64,000 bases of DNA from positions 18,404,501-18,468,500 of the forward strand of contig NC_132970.1 of assembly GCF_047496725.1 (NCBI RefSeq). The letters are read 5' to 3'. A program made the translations under genes and the position numbers. Shown piece after piece: positions 53,541-63,420 of this stretch. The notes beneath the pieces are model-generated. The model had not been told where the DNA came from, searched no databases, and saw nothing but the letters and a program-made list of their open reading frames with translations. Source of the stretch: Anoplolepis gracilipes. Its lineage: Eukaryota > Arthropoda > Insecta > Hymenoptera > Formicidae. Numbering within the stretch: position 1 is the first letter of the stretch; each line of letters starts with the position of its first letter.

Positions 53541-53880
53541 ACAAAGTAACATCCGTGAAGCGTAATACAGCGTGTGACAAAGTGCCGAGGTTCTCTTTCC
53601 ACTACGTGCACATTATCTACAATTTTAATTTCATAGTTCAATTATTTCTTTGTATCCTTCCAGAATTCGAATCAGAACGGAATAAATATTATAATATAAT
53701 ATGAGAGGTAAAACAACATCCATAAAATATAATATAGCATATGACAAATTGTCTCGGTCTTTTTATGACGTAGACATTTTTGAATTTTAATTTTGTTCCA
53801 GTTAGTATGTATTTCATTTTTTATTTCTTTCTATATCTCTTTTCGGACCAGAAAACGAAATAAATATTATAATATGAGAG
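53541..53880. repeat. Diverged two-copy tandem repeat of about 170 bases
   Basis: The copies are 53541-53707 and 53708-53880. Aligned anchors are AACATCC near the starts, then GTAATACAGCGTGTGACAAA against ATAATATAGCATATGACAAA, then AATTTTAATTT, then TTATTTCTTT, and the shared ends AAATAAATATTATAATAT and ATGAGAG. The offset is 167 bases at the left and 173 at the right, so small indels separate the copies. No frame is conserved, so it looks non-coding. Confidence 0.85.
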
Positions 53881-55867
53881 AGATAAAAAAAAAATATAGA
53901 AAAGTAATAGAAAATGATAAATTATTAATTCTTATAAACAGAAACATAAAAATTATTTTAATAAAATAATTTCTAAAATCCTTTTAAGCTAATTAAACAT
54001 ATATAAAAATATGTATATGTAGAAATTGCATTATAATTTAAAGTATGACTCAATTACTGAATATATTATCAGTTATTATAATCTTTATATGAATACATAT
54101 ATATATATATATCTGTAAATGCGCTTGTTCATGTATAATATTATATTCGTTACACGTTATAAGATATACTGGTAAGTTCGTTAAATATAATTATAATTCC
54201 TAATTATACTGTCGGAACAACAAATCGTTAAAGAGAAGGAATATCGAAAAGACATTTACATAAATTATATTATATAATCAGAATATATAAAATCCACGTG
54301 TATAATGTTAATATCGATAATTTATTATTACTATTTGAACATTATCAGCCTATGTAATATAACAAGTATACAATAATACTAATTACACAATCTCATGCTA
54401 TGTCATGACGCGTTTAAGAGCTCTCTTTCTCTCTCTCGCTCGCTCTCTCTTTTTAATACAATATAAAAATGCTAAACGCATATCCCAAGACGAGAGAGCA
54501 CTCGCACGCGAACGCCTGTTTCGGCGAGACGCTCAACCGGAACCAGTTTGGCGGGTTTTTCGTTGCTTCCATTGTGACCGGCGCGGCACCAGAAGTTCGT
54601 GAAAAACCGTGACGAAGGTTGATAGAGGAAAAAAGAAGGAAAGAGGAACCCCCCCCCCCTCTGCCGACGTTGCTGCCGCCGGCGTGTCCGGTGGATGTCT
54701 ACCGGGATAAATTGCGGACAAGCCTGAACTCCTTCTTCGGCCACATTGTATATATATCGCCGGAACTTGGCGTGCATATGCGGGCGTGTGTATACGTATG
54801 CGTGGAATTACGAGGGGACTCACGCGCAGCGGGTGCGCGAGCTTCCGTAACACATAAAATTAACATCGCGCTGACGCGCGATCGGACCTACGAATCGAGA
54901 GGGTTAATTTTCTAAGAAATTTGTCAAGCGATAATTTGAGGCCTTTTCAAGTGTAAATGCTGCCTCGTCGCCTTATCGGTTGAAACGTAAATATCTCCTT
55001 CCAGAATGTCTCTTTTCTTTCTTTCTTTCTTTCGCTCTCTCTCTCTCTCTCTCTTCGCAACGAAAGTCGTTATTCTAATTTCATTGTTTGTTTTTACATT
55101 TTCGTCGTGAATCATTCTCGCGTCGTCGAGGAGCGAAGCGAGACGGAGCCCGACGAACGAGGCTACATTTAAATAACGATTACCCATTCGTGACGATTGC
55201 AAATTGAATGCAATTAAATGTCTCGAAACCGGATACGGGTAACGCTCTTTATCGCTATACCGAATTTATAATACAATCGTCGTACTTATTTTATTCTCTT
55301 CAGCTTCCGGCGCTTTTAGAGACAAGCGCACGTTCCTCTCACTGAATAATGTAAGATGAATATATAAAGCTGTACTTTTTACAAAATATGTATGCGCGGT
55401 AACCCCAAAAACAGAATATGAATATCACGATTCAAGCTAGGGATGTAATGGCAGTGACTTTACGATGCATGCTTTAACGAGACGTAACGGAATTATTTAA
55501 TGTTGGGAATTAAAAGGATTTAACGTAGTAAACGCTTTTGGGACAAGATGTAGATAACGACACTTGAATTTTTCTCTCGAGATTCTTTCTCTACTAGGGT
55601 TTATTTTCTAAGAATTATTCAGTTTAAAAATTCTCAAAAGTTTTCCACATACATTGAAAAATATCGAAGATATCGAATTTAGTTGGGGTGAAATTGGCAA
55701 TCTATTGGAATTTGCCTACTGCACGAAATTTATACCCGCAACATTTTACCGGAACGCGCAAATAACGCGTCGTTACGAGTGTTATTTTTTTTCATCGCCA
55801 AACGAAGCAAGCTTCTGAGCGATCCGATTTGCACGGCACACGAAACAGCGTTTCCTCGTTTCTAATT
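53881..55867. other. AT-rich then mixed stretch, no gene seen
   Basis: AT-rich to about 54400, then CG-richer to about 55340. Overlapping frames at 54472-54915 on both strands are unrecognised. A run of C lies at about 54649-54658 and pyrimidine units at 55012-55054. Confidence 0.5.
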
Positions 55868-56005
55868 TCATCGAATGTGGATCTCTAGCAATACACGTTG
55901 CGAGAGTAAATTTCGAACACTGGAGCGAGCATTTCCGTTATTGCCAGTAACATGTGCGTTAGCTATGGAAGATGCGATAGCTCTGGGATCTGTGTCATCT
56001 GGGTC
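55868..56005 (-). CDS. Candidate terminal coding exon, unidentified
   Basis: On the minus strand an acceptor CTACATACACAG is followed by 45 open codons and TGA. The translation starts DPDDTDPRAIASSIANAH and continues TGNNGNARSSVRNLLSQR, a soluble, non-repetitive mixture. The same frame stays open for only a dozen or so codons upstream of the acceptor. A good donor (GGTGG|GTAAGA) lies 46 bases further upstream, but joining there breaks the frame and the intron would be too short. The plus strand is also open here. No family is recognised and no partner exon was found. Confidence 0.22.
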   Translation of the reverse strand, partial: DPDDTDPRAIASSIANAHVTGNNGNARSSVRNLLSQRVLLEIHIR

Positions 56006-56389
56006 CTGTGTATGTAGGATATCCTGTATACACAGGAAATCACGATCTTACCCACCGTTAATGGCAACGTCTGTAACCAATATACAGTAAATTTAGCTTT
56101 GATAAAAAATCCATGCAATCATTTTAGAGATTAAACCAAATCAGCTTATAATGAAAAAATTTAAAGATATAATTCATGAGAGCCAAGATGGTCAACTATA
56201 AAGAGAAATATAAGACTGTTATTTGCATTTGAAAATTAATTGCTTTTTGGTTGGTTTATTCAAAAATATTTTATTACTGAAAACCTGAAATTTTCATATT
56301 ACAGATTGCGTTCCAGATTTTCGCATTTTACTCGCACAGACTTGTACTCATTTCTGATTTAAAAGAGTTTCAAAACTCCAGAGTCATGC

Positions 56390-56417
<28 letters not shown>
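56390..56417. repeat. Poly(A) tract, 28 bases
   Basis: Uninterrupted run of A. Confidence 0.95.
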
Positions 56418-56420
<3 letters not shown>

Positions 56421-56677
56421 ACTCTTGCCAGGAATCGAAAACATAAAACGTACTATTAGCGAGCGAAACCGCGCACTCAATCGTTTTTACATCGACGCCG
56501 TTACGGAAAATCGAAAGTCGATGATCTTGCGATCGGGAATTAAATCGACAGTGTAAGCGACAAACGATGTAAACAGGCAACGGCGGAATAAAATACATCG
56601 CGGGAAGAGACGAGTACGTGCGCGCGACCACCAAAGTACCTATCCGCCGCGACATTATCGATATCCATTTTTCTGGC

Positions 56678-56682
<5 letters not shown>

Positions 56683-56717
<35 letters not shown>
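56683..56717. repeat. (AT)17 microsatellite
   Basis: Perfect AT run. Confidence 0.95.
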
Positions 56718-56722
<5 letters not shown>

Positions 56723-56740
56723 TTTAACGACCTTTTGCTG

Positions 56741-57113
56741 CAAAAATGCGAAACGAAGCGCGCGGCGCGGTATGCCGATCGCGAAATTCCTCGATAAATA
56801 ATCCCGGACCCTCGCCAACGGAGCGCGCAATCTCGATGGTACTCGCGATACCTGCGCCGCTCGCACACGCGTGCGCGATGCGTAGTGGAACACACACGTC
56901 CCGATCTCCGGTTCTCTCCGTCCTCGTCGAAAAAGCACGGAAACCGGCCCCGGCCGCGGCCGCGCTCGCGCTCGCGACGGCTTAAGTGATTTGCATGCGC
57001 GACAGGTGCGGCGCGCGAGCGAGTCGGTGTATTACGTGTTTAATTCACGTGTCTCGCATACCCGGCGTTACGATTCCCGCTGATTTCCATAATGCAACCA
57101 GGGCGCCGTGCCT

Positions 57114-57147
<34 letters not shown>

Positions 57148-57320
57148 TCCGCCCCGGATCGGCGGCGGCGGTGGCCGTATTTTTCGGCGCGCGAGAGACA
57201 GATCGCCCGGCGACCGAAGTGCGTTTACGCGTGTCCCTATCGATCGGCGTTAACGCGTGTCGGCCGCTGCCAAGCCGACGGCCGCGTATAAATCGCCGAA
57301 TCCGTCGACATCATTGTGTA
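56741..57320. promoter_or_regulatory. Strongest CpG-rich island, candidate promoter or enhancer
   Basis: CG words are densest here (runs such as GCGCGCGGCGCGG and GGCCGCGGCCGCGC), bounded by AT-rich DNA on both sides. It contains the octamer ATTTGCAT (about 56988-56995, the POU-type motif in reverse), a CACGTG E-box at about 57045-57050 and an AG run that could bind GAGA factor. No TATA box and no clear initiator are visible. A CpG island near a transcription start is a reasonable inference, but direction and target gene are unknown. Confidence 0.3.
57116..57145. repeat. (AG)15 microsatellite
   Basis: Perfect AG run inside the CpG-rich island. Confidence 0.96.
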
Positions 57321-57533
57321 TTAACTCTTTGCCCTCGACTGGAGATAGAGAGTCGTTACACTTATCACGATACGTATAATATATTTTATGACGATAAATA
57401 ATTACCTTTTTGATGGCCAAAATAAATTTTTCATGTATTTTCTCCGCTCTCTCGTAGTTGTGTCGATAAATTATTTATTACGTTTTCTCCGCTCACAAAT
57501 TGATCAAATTAAATTACGATCGGACATATGTCG

Positions 57534-57560
57534 AATAATAATAATAATAATAATAATAAT
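57534..57560. repeat. (AAT)9 trinucleotide repeat
   Basis: Nine AAT units. Confidence 0.95.
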
Positions 57561-58546
57561 TTTGAATTGAAAAGTAAGGAATATATAATGCATTGAAATC
57601 CTGTATATATAACGAGATAAACAAATCAAAATGCAATCGCGTATAAAATGCAAAGTTACGGTAATGCAAAGTTAATAAAAATATTTTTCAAGTCATCATA
57701 TGATTACTATAAAAAGAAGCGAAAATCGTTATTTATGTTTTTTTTTTTGCGAATTAATATGTAGATGTTGCAGAATATACATACATATATATTTTCTTTA
57801 CATTTAAATAAATCTCAATCAATTCATTTTTATGTTACACCACTGTTTAATCATCATGTTCAGTACGAAATTGATCTGTATATTAAGTTGATTAAATTCT
57901 GAAATATAATAGAGAAAGAGAGTCAATTGCCAATTGCAATATAAATATTTATGCATTGAATCGTAAAAAAAATAAATAAATCTTAATTATCGAATTGTAT
58001 GCGTGGATTATTACGTGATTTTCGTGTCTTTCAATAGAATACTGCGTGAGTTTCCAAGTTCGCCGAGTTTCCGAGATCAATGGCACGTTATCAGTTACGG
58101 GTTACGCTTTCCAAAGACGGCGACGCATGACAACGACGAGTCCGTTCGCTGGCAACAGTGCCGTAATCATCCGAGGAACCGTAGCGAAGGCCGGGATTAA
58201 ACAAGCAACAATCTCCGGGGTATGAGTTTCATCGAGCGAATATCCACCGCACATCGGCCGCGTTCCCAGCGGGGATCGTTGAATTCTAAGTATTCCGCTC
58301 CGTCTCTCGTTCTTCGCGAAGCGTGTTCCGAATATACGCGGGCTCCGTGAACGCCCGAAACAACAAGAAAAAAAAGGGAGAAGCAAAAAAAAAAGAAAAA
58401 AGAAAAGGAAGAGGAAAACGGGGGAGAGGGAATGAGGAGAGGAAAATAGTCGTAAAACAAAGCGCGTGCCCTCCCCCCCTCCCCCCTTACGTCCCGTTCT
58501 CCGCTCACTTTAAAGTTCTAACGACCGGTCCGGCCCGATAAAGCGT

Positions 58547-58569
58547 GTATATATATATATATATATATA
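58547..58569. repeat. (TA)n microsatellite
   Basis: Perfect TA run. Confidence 0.93.
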
Positions 58570-58581
58570 CAACGGCGGCGC

Positions 58582-58609
58582 CGCGCATGTGCACGCGTGT
58601 GTGCACGCG
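58582..58609. repeat. 28-base purine-pyrimidine alternation with GTGCAC palindromes
   Basis: Strict alternation containing two GTGCAC sites separated by GCGTGT. It is a further potential Z-forming tract, about 12 bases after a TA run. Confidence 0.85.
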
Positions 58610-58725
58610 GATGAGAGTCCACGGGGTCATCCACCAGTAGGGAGGCCACGATGCACTCGCTTCGCTCCGCTCCGCTCTCGCTGCACCGCGCCGTTGGAAT
58701 TACGTTCGACGTTGGATTAACGTAC

Positions 58726-58965
58726 CGAAAACTCGTTTACGTATTTTGTAATTGCCGAGCACATGCTGGCGGATAATCTCCAGAGACGGCGACGGGCATC
58801 CGACGCGAAGCCAGAGGAGTTCTAGGAATATCCTAGAGTCTAGAGAAACGGTCACCAGCGTGCCGTTTGACCGATTAGAGACGGAAGCGAGAACGATTCG
58901 AACGCTGTCGGGATTGCCTCCCATGTGTGCGATGCGCGAGTGAGAAATCGCATTTTAGTGAGAGA
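58726..58965 (-). CDS. Candidate coding exon with ATG, unidentified
   Basis: On the minus strand a strong acceptor (seven T then GTTCCAG) opens a 240-base segment that ends at a donor TTTCG|GTACGT. An ATG at 58924 starts 66 codons plus one base: MGGNPDSVRIVLASVSNRSN, then GTLVTVSLDSRIFLELLWLR and a basic end IRKRVF. Without the splice the frame stops at about 58700 (74 residues). A second ATG upstream (about 58954) opens a different 33-codon frame, which would weaken initiation here. The plus strand is also open (DRLETEARTIRTLSGLPP...). No domain is recognised. This is the best acceptor seen beside any open frame in the window. Confidence 0.22.
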
Positions 58966-58998
58966 CTGGAACAAAAAAATCTGTGACGGAGTAACTCT

Positions 58999-59002
<4 letters not shown>

Positions 59003-59034
<32 letters not shown>
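59003..59034. repeat. Poly(T) tract, 32 bases
   Basis: Uninterrupted run of T. Confidence 0.97.
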
Positions 59035-59039
<5 letters not shown>

Positions 59040-59548
59040 TATTCTCGCACTATTACTTATATAATGATATGTAATGGATGCAATTTAGCATCGGCATGTA
59101 AAGAATTTGATTTTGAAACCTCTGTCTTAACATATATTAAAGGTATTCTTCTTGTACAATTCTCGCTGCACAACTTACGACCTAAATTTTCACGACAGAT
59201 TCTCGGAACGAGTTGAACTTTTGCCCGGCGAAAGGCTTTTGGCGAATTAAACTTCAGAGATAACAATGTCCAAATGAATAACATTCTTTAGCTAATTCCA
59301 TGTAAACTTTAATAGAATTTTAAAATCTAATTGCAAAGGTATATAATATTAAAAATTGAAAAGTTAATAAATAATAAATTTCTCATGCGCGTAACAGTTT
59401 TGCTAAGGAAAACTCGATTGTAAATTAAATATATCGTTAAAATTCAAACTTCTCTCCAACACTCTATTTCCCAATTTCTCCGTCTATAATTATTTTCCTA
59501 AAATAATCTCTCTCTTCGTTAAAAATACAGTTATATTTATATTCTTGA

Positions 59549-59556
<8 letters not shown>

Positions 59557-59603
<47 letters not shown>
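59557..59603. repeat. (AT)23 microsatellite
   Basis: Perfect AT run preceded by ten A. Confidence 0.97.
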
Positions 59604-59607
<4 letters not shown>

Positions 59608-60575
59608 ATTTATATTACCTCAGGCAGTGAAAAAGATCCCTCTATGTACCGTAAAACTGAAGTTTGAAGAGATTTAGATCATACAGATAAGAAAAGAAGC
59701 TTATACGCATTTAATCCTTTATGTCACTTTAAAAACTGCTTTTTCAAAATTATCGAGATAGAAATACGTTGCATTTACGATGTATTGCCCAGATTCATTG
59801 CCTTGATGTAAATCAGCATAAAATAACGATGTCGTAAATTGACAACAAGAAGGCTTAATTGAGCGTTCTTTAAAATTTTATTTGCCATTACTGCAAAGTT
59901 CTCGATTCTAACTAGCATGTAGTACAAACATACATGTAGGTACGGCGTTTTCTTAGCTAAAGGATTAAGAATGAATAATAATAAAAGGTCTGTCTGTTCG
60001 TTCCGTGTGTACGAGAGCCACGTTCACGATCTTAAATATTTACGGAGACGACAAAAGTTTATGATCGTGTCAAACCGTTGCATTGGTTACTCATGCGTAC
60101 CTTGAAACTGCCGAACGAGCAATTTTAGTGCTGATTGAACGATACAAGGCCGGAATTAGATCAAGCCCGGTTGCTCCATATAGCGATATGTCTTATGAGC
60201 GCTTACATTTTTTTTTATTAATGACAAGCACGGAGTAAGTGCCTGATTGTCAAAAAGACTCGAAAACTATATATATCGCGCGAAGATGAGTTTTCACAAA
60301 GAAAAAAAATCTAATAAAATAAATTTCAAAAAACAAGTATTATATATAATATAAAAATATAGAATATATCTGTGTATAGTGTCGTTTTAAATAGAAATAA
60401 ATTATTGAGAGTAATAACATGAATAATAAACTTTGTTCATATTTGGAAATATGAGGAAAACTTAGTCTTTTACGGATAGCTTTCAATTCATGATTATAAA
60501 TATCAAGATTTTCAACCTTGCATAAATTGATATAAATTGATAGTTTTATGAGTTTTGTAGAAAATATCGTGAAAA

Positions 60576-60576
<1 letters not shown>

Positions 60577-60611
<35 letters not shown>
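60577..60611. repeat. (TG)17 microsatellite
   Basis: Perfect TG run. Confidence 0.96.
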
Positions 60612-60615
<4 letters not shown>

Positions 60616-60745
60616 ACTTTGAAATAAATTCCAATCTTTGCCAACCATGATTGCCGTAAAGAAATATACTTTAATAGTGTTAAAAGAAACGCCAACTACG
60701 CACACAAATGTAGCAATCTCTCAAAGATATCATCAATTTCTTTTA

Positions 60746-60773
60746 GCGTAAGACGTAAGCGTAACGTAAGACG
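60746..60773. repeat. Imperfect CGTAAG repeat
   Basis: Four CGTAA units spaced by GA, G or nothing, so a degenerate 5-7-base tandem repeat. Confidence 0.8.
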
Positions 60774-60828
60774 CTTCAAAAATTGGCGAATTAGAATCGT
60801 CGAAAAGATAAAAAGCAGCAGCAAATAA

Positions 60829-60856
60829 GAGACGAGACGAGACGAGACGAGACGAG
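60829..60856. repeat. (GACGA)5 pentanucleotide repeat
   Basis: Five perfect GACGA units plus a partial one. Confidence 0.93.
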
Positions 60857-61659
60857 CAGTACTCCGTCTCGGTCTGACGCCACTTCCGTGTTATTATGTA
60901 AAGCTAGCATTCGCTATCTTTTCGCGTCGAAGGAGATAAAGCTGGCAAAACAGAAACAGAGGAATAGGAGGATAGAGAAAGAGAGCACACAGAACCGTCA
61001 CGTCGATTCCATCCATTTCTGGATAGCTCTCCACGGTGGCTTGCAACGGTTCAATTGGATCAAGCCCGTCGCTACGCGCGATGCACCTTGCACGAGATCT
61101 GCACGGATGATTCCGAGCTCGTTGTAGCTCGAAGGGCGCGGTCGAAGAAGAGAAAGGATATCGCGTTATGAAGAATCCCGCCGCGGCTAAAGCCGAATTT
61201 ACACGGTTCAGCTCCTAGTGACCATCCCGAATCGTCCAGAACGAGCGCATTCGACGAACGAGTTTTTGTTTATAGTGAGTTTTTGGTTACATTCAGAGAT
61301 TCAACCCATCCACAATACATTCCACTGTACTTTCTCGCGGCGGTCAAAGGGATTTTTCAAAGGGTTTTAAGATAAGGAATGTTGGAGATGCGCTACTTTG
61401 TAGTTTTAAACTCTTTCCTTCTATATACGCTTGACTCGCTTTATCAATTATCTATGTAGAATATAAATATTTAATTATTCGAGAAAGCATTTTACTTCGA
61501 GATTTATTTCGGACGATTCATTTCGTATATTATGAATGTTATAGCGAATATACGAGAAAGCTTTAACGGCGCCAAAATGTCGAATAATTTACTAAATTTT
61601 TGGCACTGTTACAACTTCTTGTACGCGATCAGCCAAATTGAATGCAGATAATGGCTTTA

Positions 61660-62250
61660 CTTCTTCCAGCGGTCAACGAATGAGCATTTTTGTGAATAGA
61701 TTGTTTATCCAATCTATTTCACGATGATATGCTGGATGATGCTCAAGAGTGAACCGTATAAATTCGTCTTAAGCTGCACGCGTGATTTCCATTCCTTCTG
61801 GGATTTTCGACTACCCCTGAACGAGTCTAATATGCGTGAAAGCATATTATCTTCTTATGAACGATTATCCTTTCATCGTTTAATAAAATAACGATTTTTA
61901 TGGAGACACTGTTTACACGATTCGCTTTTTAATGTTTTATTAGAGATGATTATCAAGAGAAAATCGTAAAATACTTAAGTCGCACACATTTTTAACTTTT
62001 TTTTTAGAAGATTCCCAATTAATCATACATAATTTGAATATCATTAAAACTTAAAAAAAAAGTAAATCTTTTTTCTTCTCGTTTAAAGAATCGTGATTTT
62101 TCTGAGAGCGCCGTTTACACGATTCACTTTTCGATATTCTAATATAGAATAATCGTCGAGAGCGGAATCGTGTAAGCTCCGACTTAAGCTCTGCACGCTA
62201 TTCCTATTTCTTCCGGGATTCCGTGCACGACTTTAATATGCGCGACCTCG
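61660..62250. repeat. Tandem array of a ~206-base unit, about three copies
   Basis: Anchor CTTAAG followed by a GCAC-containing word occurs at 61768, 61974 and 62183 (spacing 206 and 209). The anchor TGTTTA or CGTTTA, followed by a C-rich word and TTC, occurs at 61702, 61910 and 62112 (spacing 208 and 202). Between them all copies carry an AAGAG or GAGAG word and a TCGT word, and copies one and three share a CTTCTGGGATT or CTTCCGGGATT core and end TAATATGCG. The units are clearly diverged with small indels. No frame is preserved. Confidence 0.85.
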
Positions 62251-62438
62251 GCGACGGAGACGCGCGTCGATGGCGCCGCGACGGCAAGTCGGACAATAAA
62301 ACGATACGAAAAGGATCCTCTCGACGTACCGAAAACCAAGGCAAACTAATTGTAAACGAGCTTCGAGGAGAAGAAAGTGGCGAAGGTAAGAGCAGGAAAC
62401 GTAAGGAGAAGATGTAAGGAGAAGTAAAGAGCGCCCAG

Positions 62439-62439
62439 T

Positions 62440-62508
<69 letters not shown>

Positions 62509-62599
62509 AAGACCCTCGTATTCGACGCCGAGATTCCAGTTTCTCCGTTACTCGAGAAGCGAGCGGCGACCGCGGAGGAGATGAGAGAAAAGAGGAGAG
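62439..62599 (+). CDS. Candidate exon: CAG/CAACAG tract in a poly-glutamine frame
   Basis: Fourteen CAG units (62443-62484) are followed by four CAACAG units (to 62508). In the CAG frame this reads 22 glutamines and then KTLVFDAEIPVSPLLEKRAATAEEMREKRR before a strong donor GAGAG|GTAAGG. An acceptor-like GCGCCCAG precedes it, after an in-frame TAA at about 62425. CAA mixed into CAG is typical of translated glutamine tracts. The weak point is a purine-rich upstream region with no pyrimidine tract. The other two frames (serine, alanine) are also open through the repeat. This could equally be a non-coding microsatellite. Confidence 0.25.
62443..62508. repeat. (CAG)14 (CAACAG)4 repeat
   Basis: A pure CAG run passes into perfect CAACAG hexamers, 66 bases in all. 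Confidence 0.98.
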
Positions 62600-62933
62600 G
62601 TAAGGAGATGTGGAAGAAGAAAGAGAAAGATAGAGAAAGAAAGAGAGAGAGAGAGAGGGGGGGGGGAAAGAGGGGAAAGAGAGGTCTCTCGGTATATACG
62701 CCGAGGCAACAGCCTAACTCGCCGAGGTCGGGTCGAATAATAAAATAAAAGAGCACGTCGGGTGGATGGGGTGCAAGGTGGTAGCGTGGTAAAGGTAAAA
62801 GAAGAGGAAGAAACTTCGCTACGGGAACGATGGGTAGTTACGTGTGTGGCAGTGTGTGTAGTTGTTGGTGGTGGAGAAAGATGCAACCGAAAGGAATCGA
62901 AGGGAAGTGCGAGAGAAACAGACTCTCTTTCTC

Positions 62934-62936
<3 letters not shown>

Positions 62937-62985
<49 letters not shown>
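62937..62985. repeat. (GA)24 microsatellite
   Basis: Perfect GA run of about 49 bases, flanked on the left by CTCTTTCTCT, so an inverted purine-pyrimidine pair. Confidence 0.97.
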
Positions 62986-62988
<3 letters not shown>

Positions 62989-63281
62989 CTCTCACGGCGT
63001 TGCCACATGCTCACTGAATTTCTCCGAGCGCCTGAAATATAAAAGCCGTCTTTATAAGACTGCCGTGTGCTTATGCGACTGCCTTCGAAACTCGCATCAA
63101 ATTCTTGACGTCTCATTAAACATCGTCAGGTTTCAAGGAGTTAAACGTTACGCCGCTTTACGCACGGCGAGCCGCCTCTAACGTGCACAAGTAACGAATC
63201 GCCAAACACAGAGCAGCCGTTCTTTCTTCTTCTTTCGTTGTTGCTTTTGCGAGGAAGGACAGAGTCCGCCTCGCAGGATAT

Positions 63282-63420
63282 TATACAGGGTGTGTGTAAG
63301 TGAACTATAGGCGCAAACTCGCTAGATTAATGGACGTCATTACAAGAAACCAGCGAGACTTAACAAGCATATATCCGGAAACTAGTAATTTCAGAGGTGC
63401 TCAGTCTTTCATTTTGTAAG
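63282..63420. mobile_element. Possible transposon left end
   Basis: TATACAGGGTGTGTGTAAGT begins at a TA-rich edge and resembles the GGTGT tips of the elements at 22671 and 50853. The sequence that follows (GCGCAAACTCGCTAG, then CCGGAAACTAGTAATTTC) is unlike the AT-rich surroundings. No matching right end was found before the window ends, so the element is either truncated or runs beyond it. The right boundary given is arbitrary. Confidence 0.25.

Larger units (their letters stand above)
56006..56740. other. AT-rich stretch with poly(A) and TA runs, no gene seen
   Basis: The long minus-strand frames crossing this part read YIYIYI through the TA run and FFFFF through the poly(A), so they are artefacts. 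Confidence 0.55.
57321..58725. other. Mixed stretch, no gene seen
   Basis: AT-rich to about 58000, then CG-rich. A purine tract (58368-58450) and C runs (58470-58488) give low-complexity frames on both strands. Confidence 0.5.
59035..61659. other. AT-rich to mixed stretch, no gene seen
   Basis: Mostly AT-rich with a CG-richer patch at 60830-61260. Only short frames, none recognised. Confidence 0.55.

Noticed and set aside
56006..56070. 19-base exon joined to the DPDD candidate by a 46-base intron
   Set aside because: The join breaks the reading frame and the intron is shorter than insect introns normally are.
56359..56938. Overlapping minus-strand frames of 178 and 132 codons
   Set aside because: They exist because the TA run encodes YIYIYI and the poly(A) encodes FFFF on the minus strand.
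62233..62756. Minus-strand poly-leucine and poly-cysteine frames
   Set aside because: They are the antisense readings of the CAG/CAACAG repeat.
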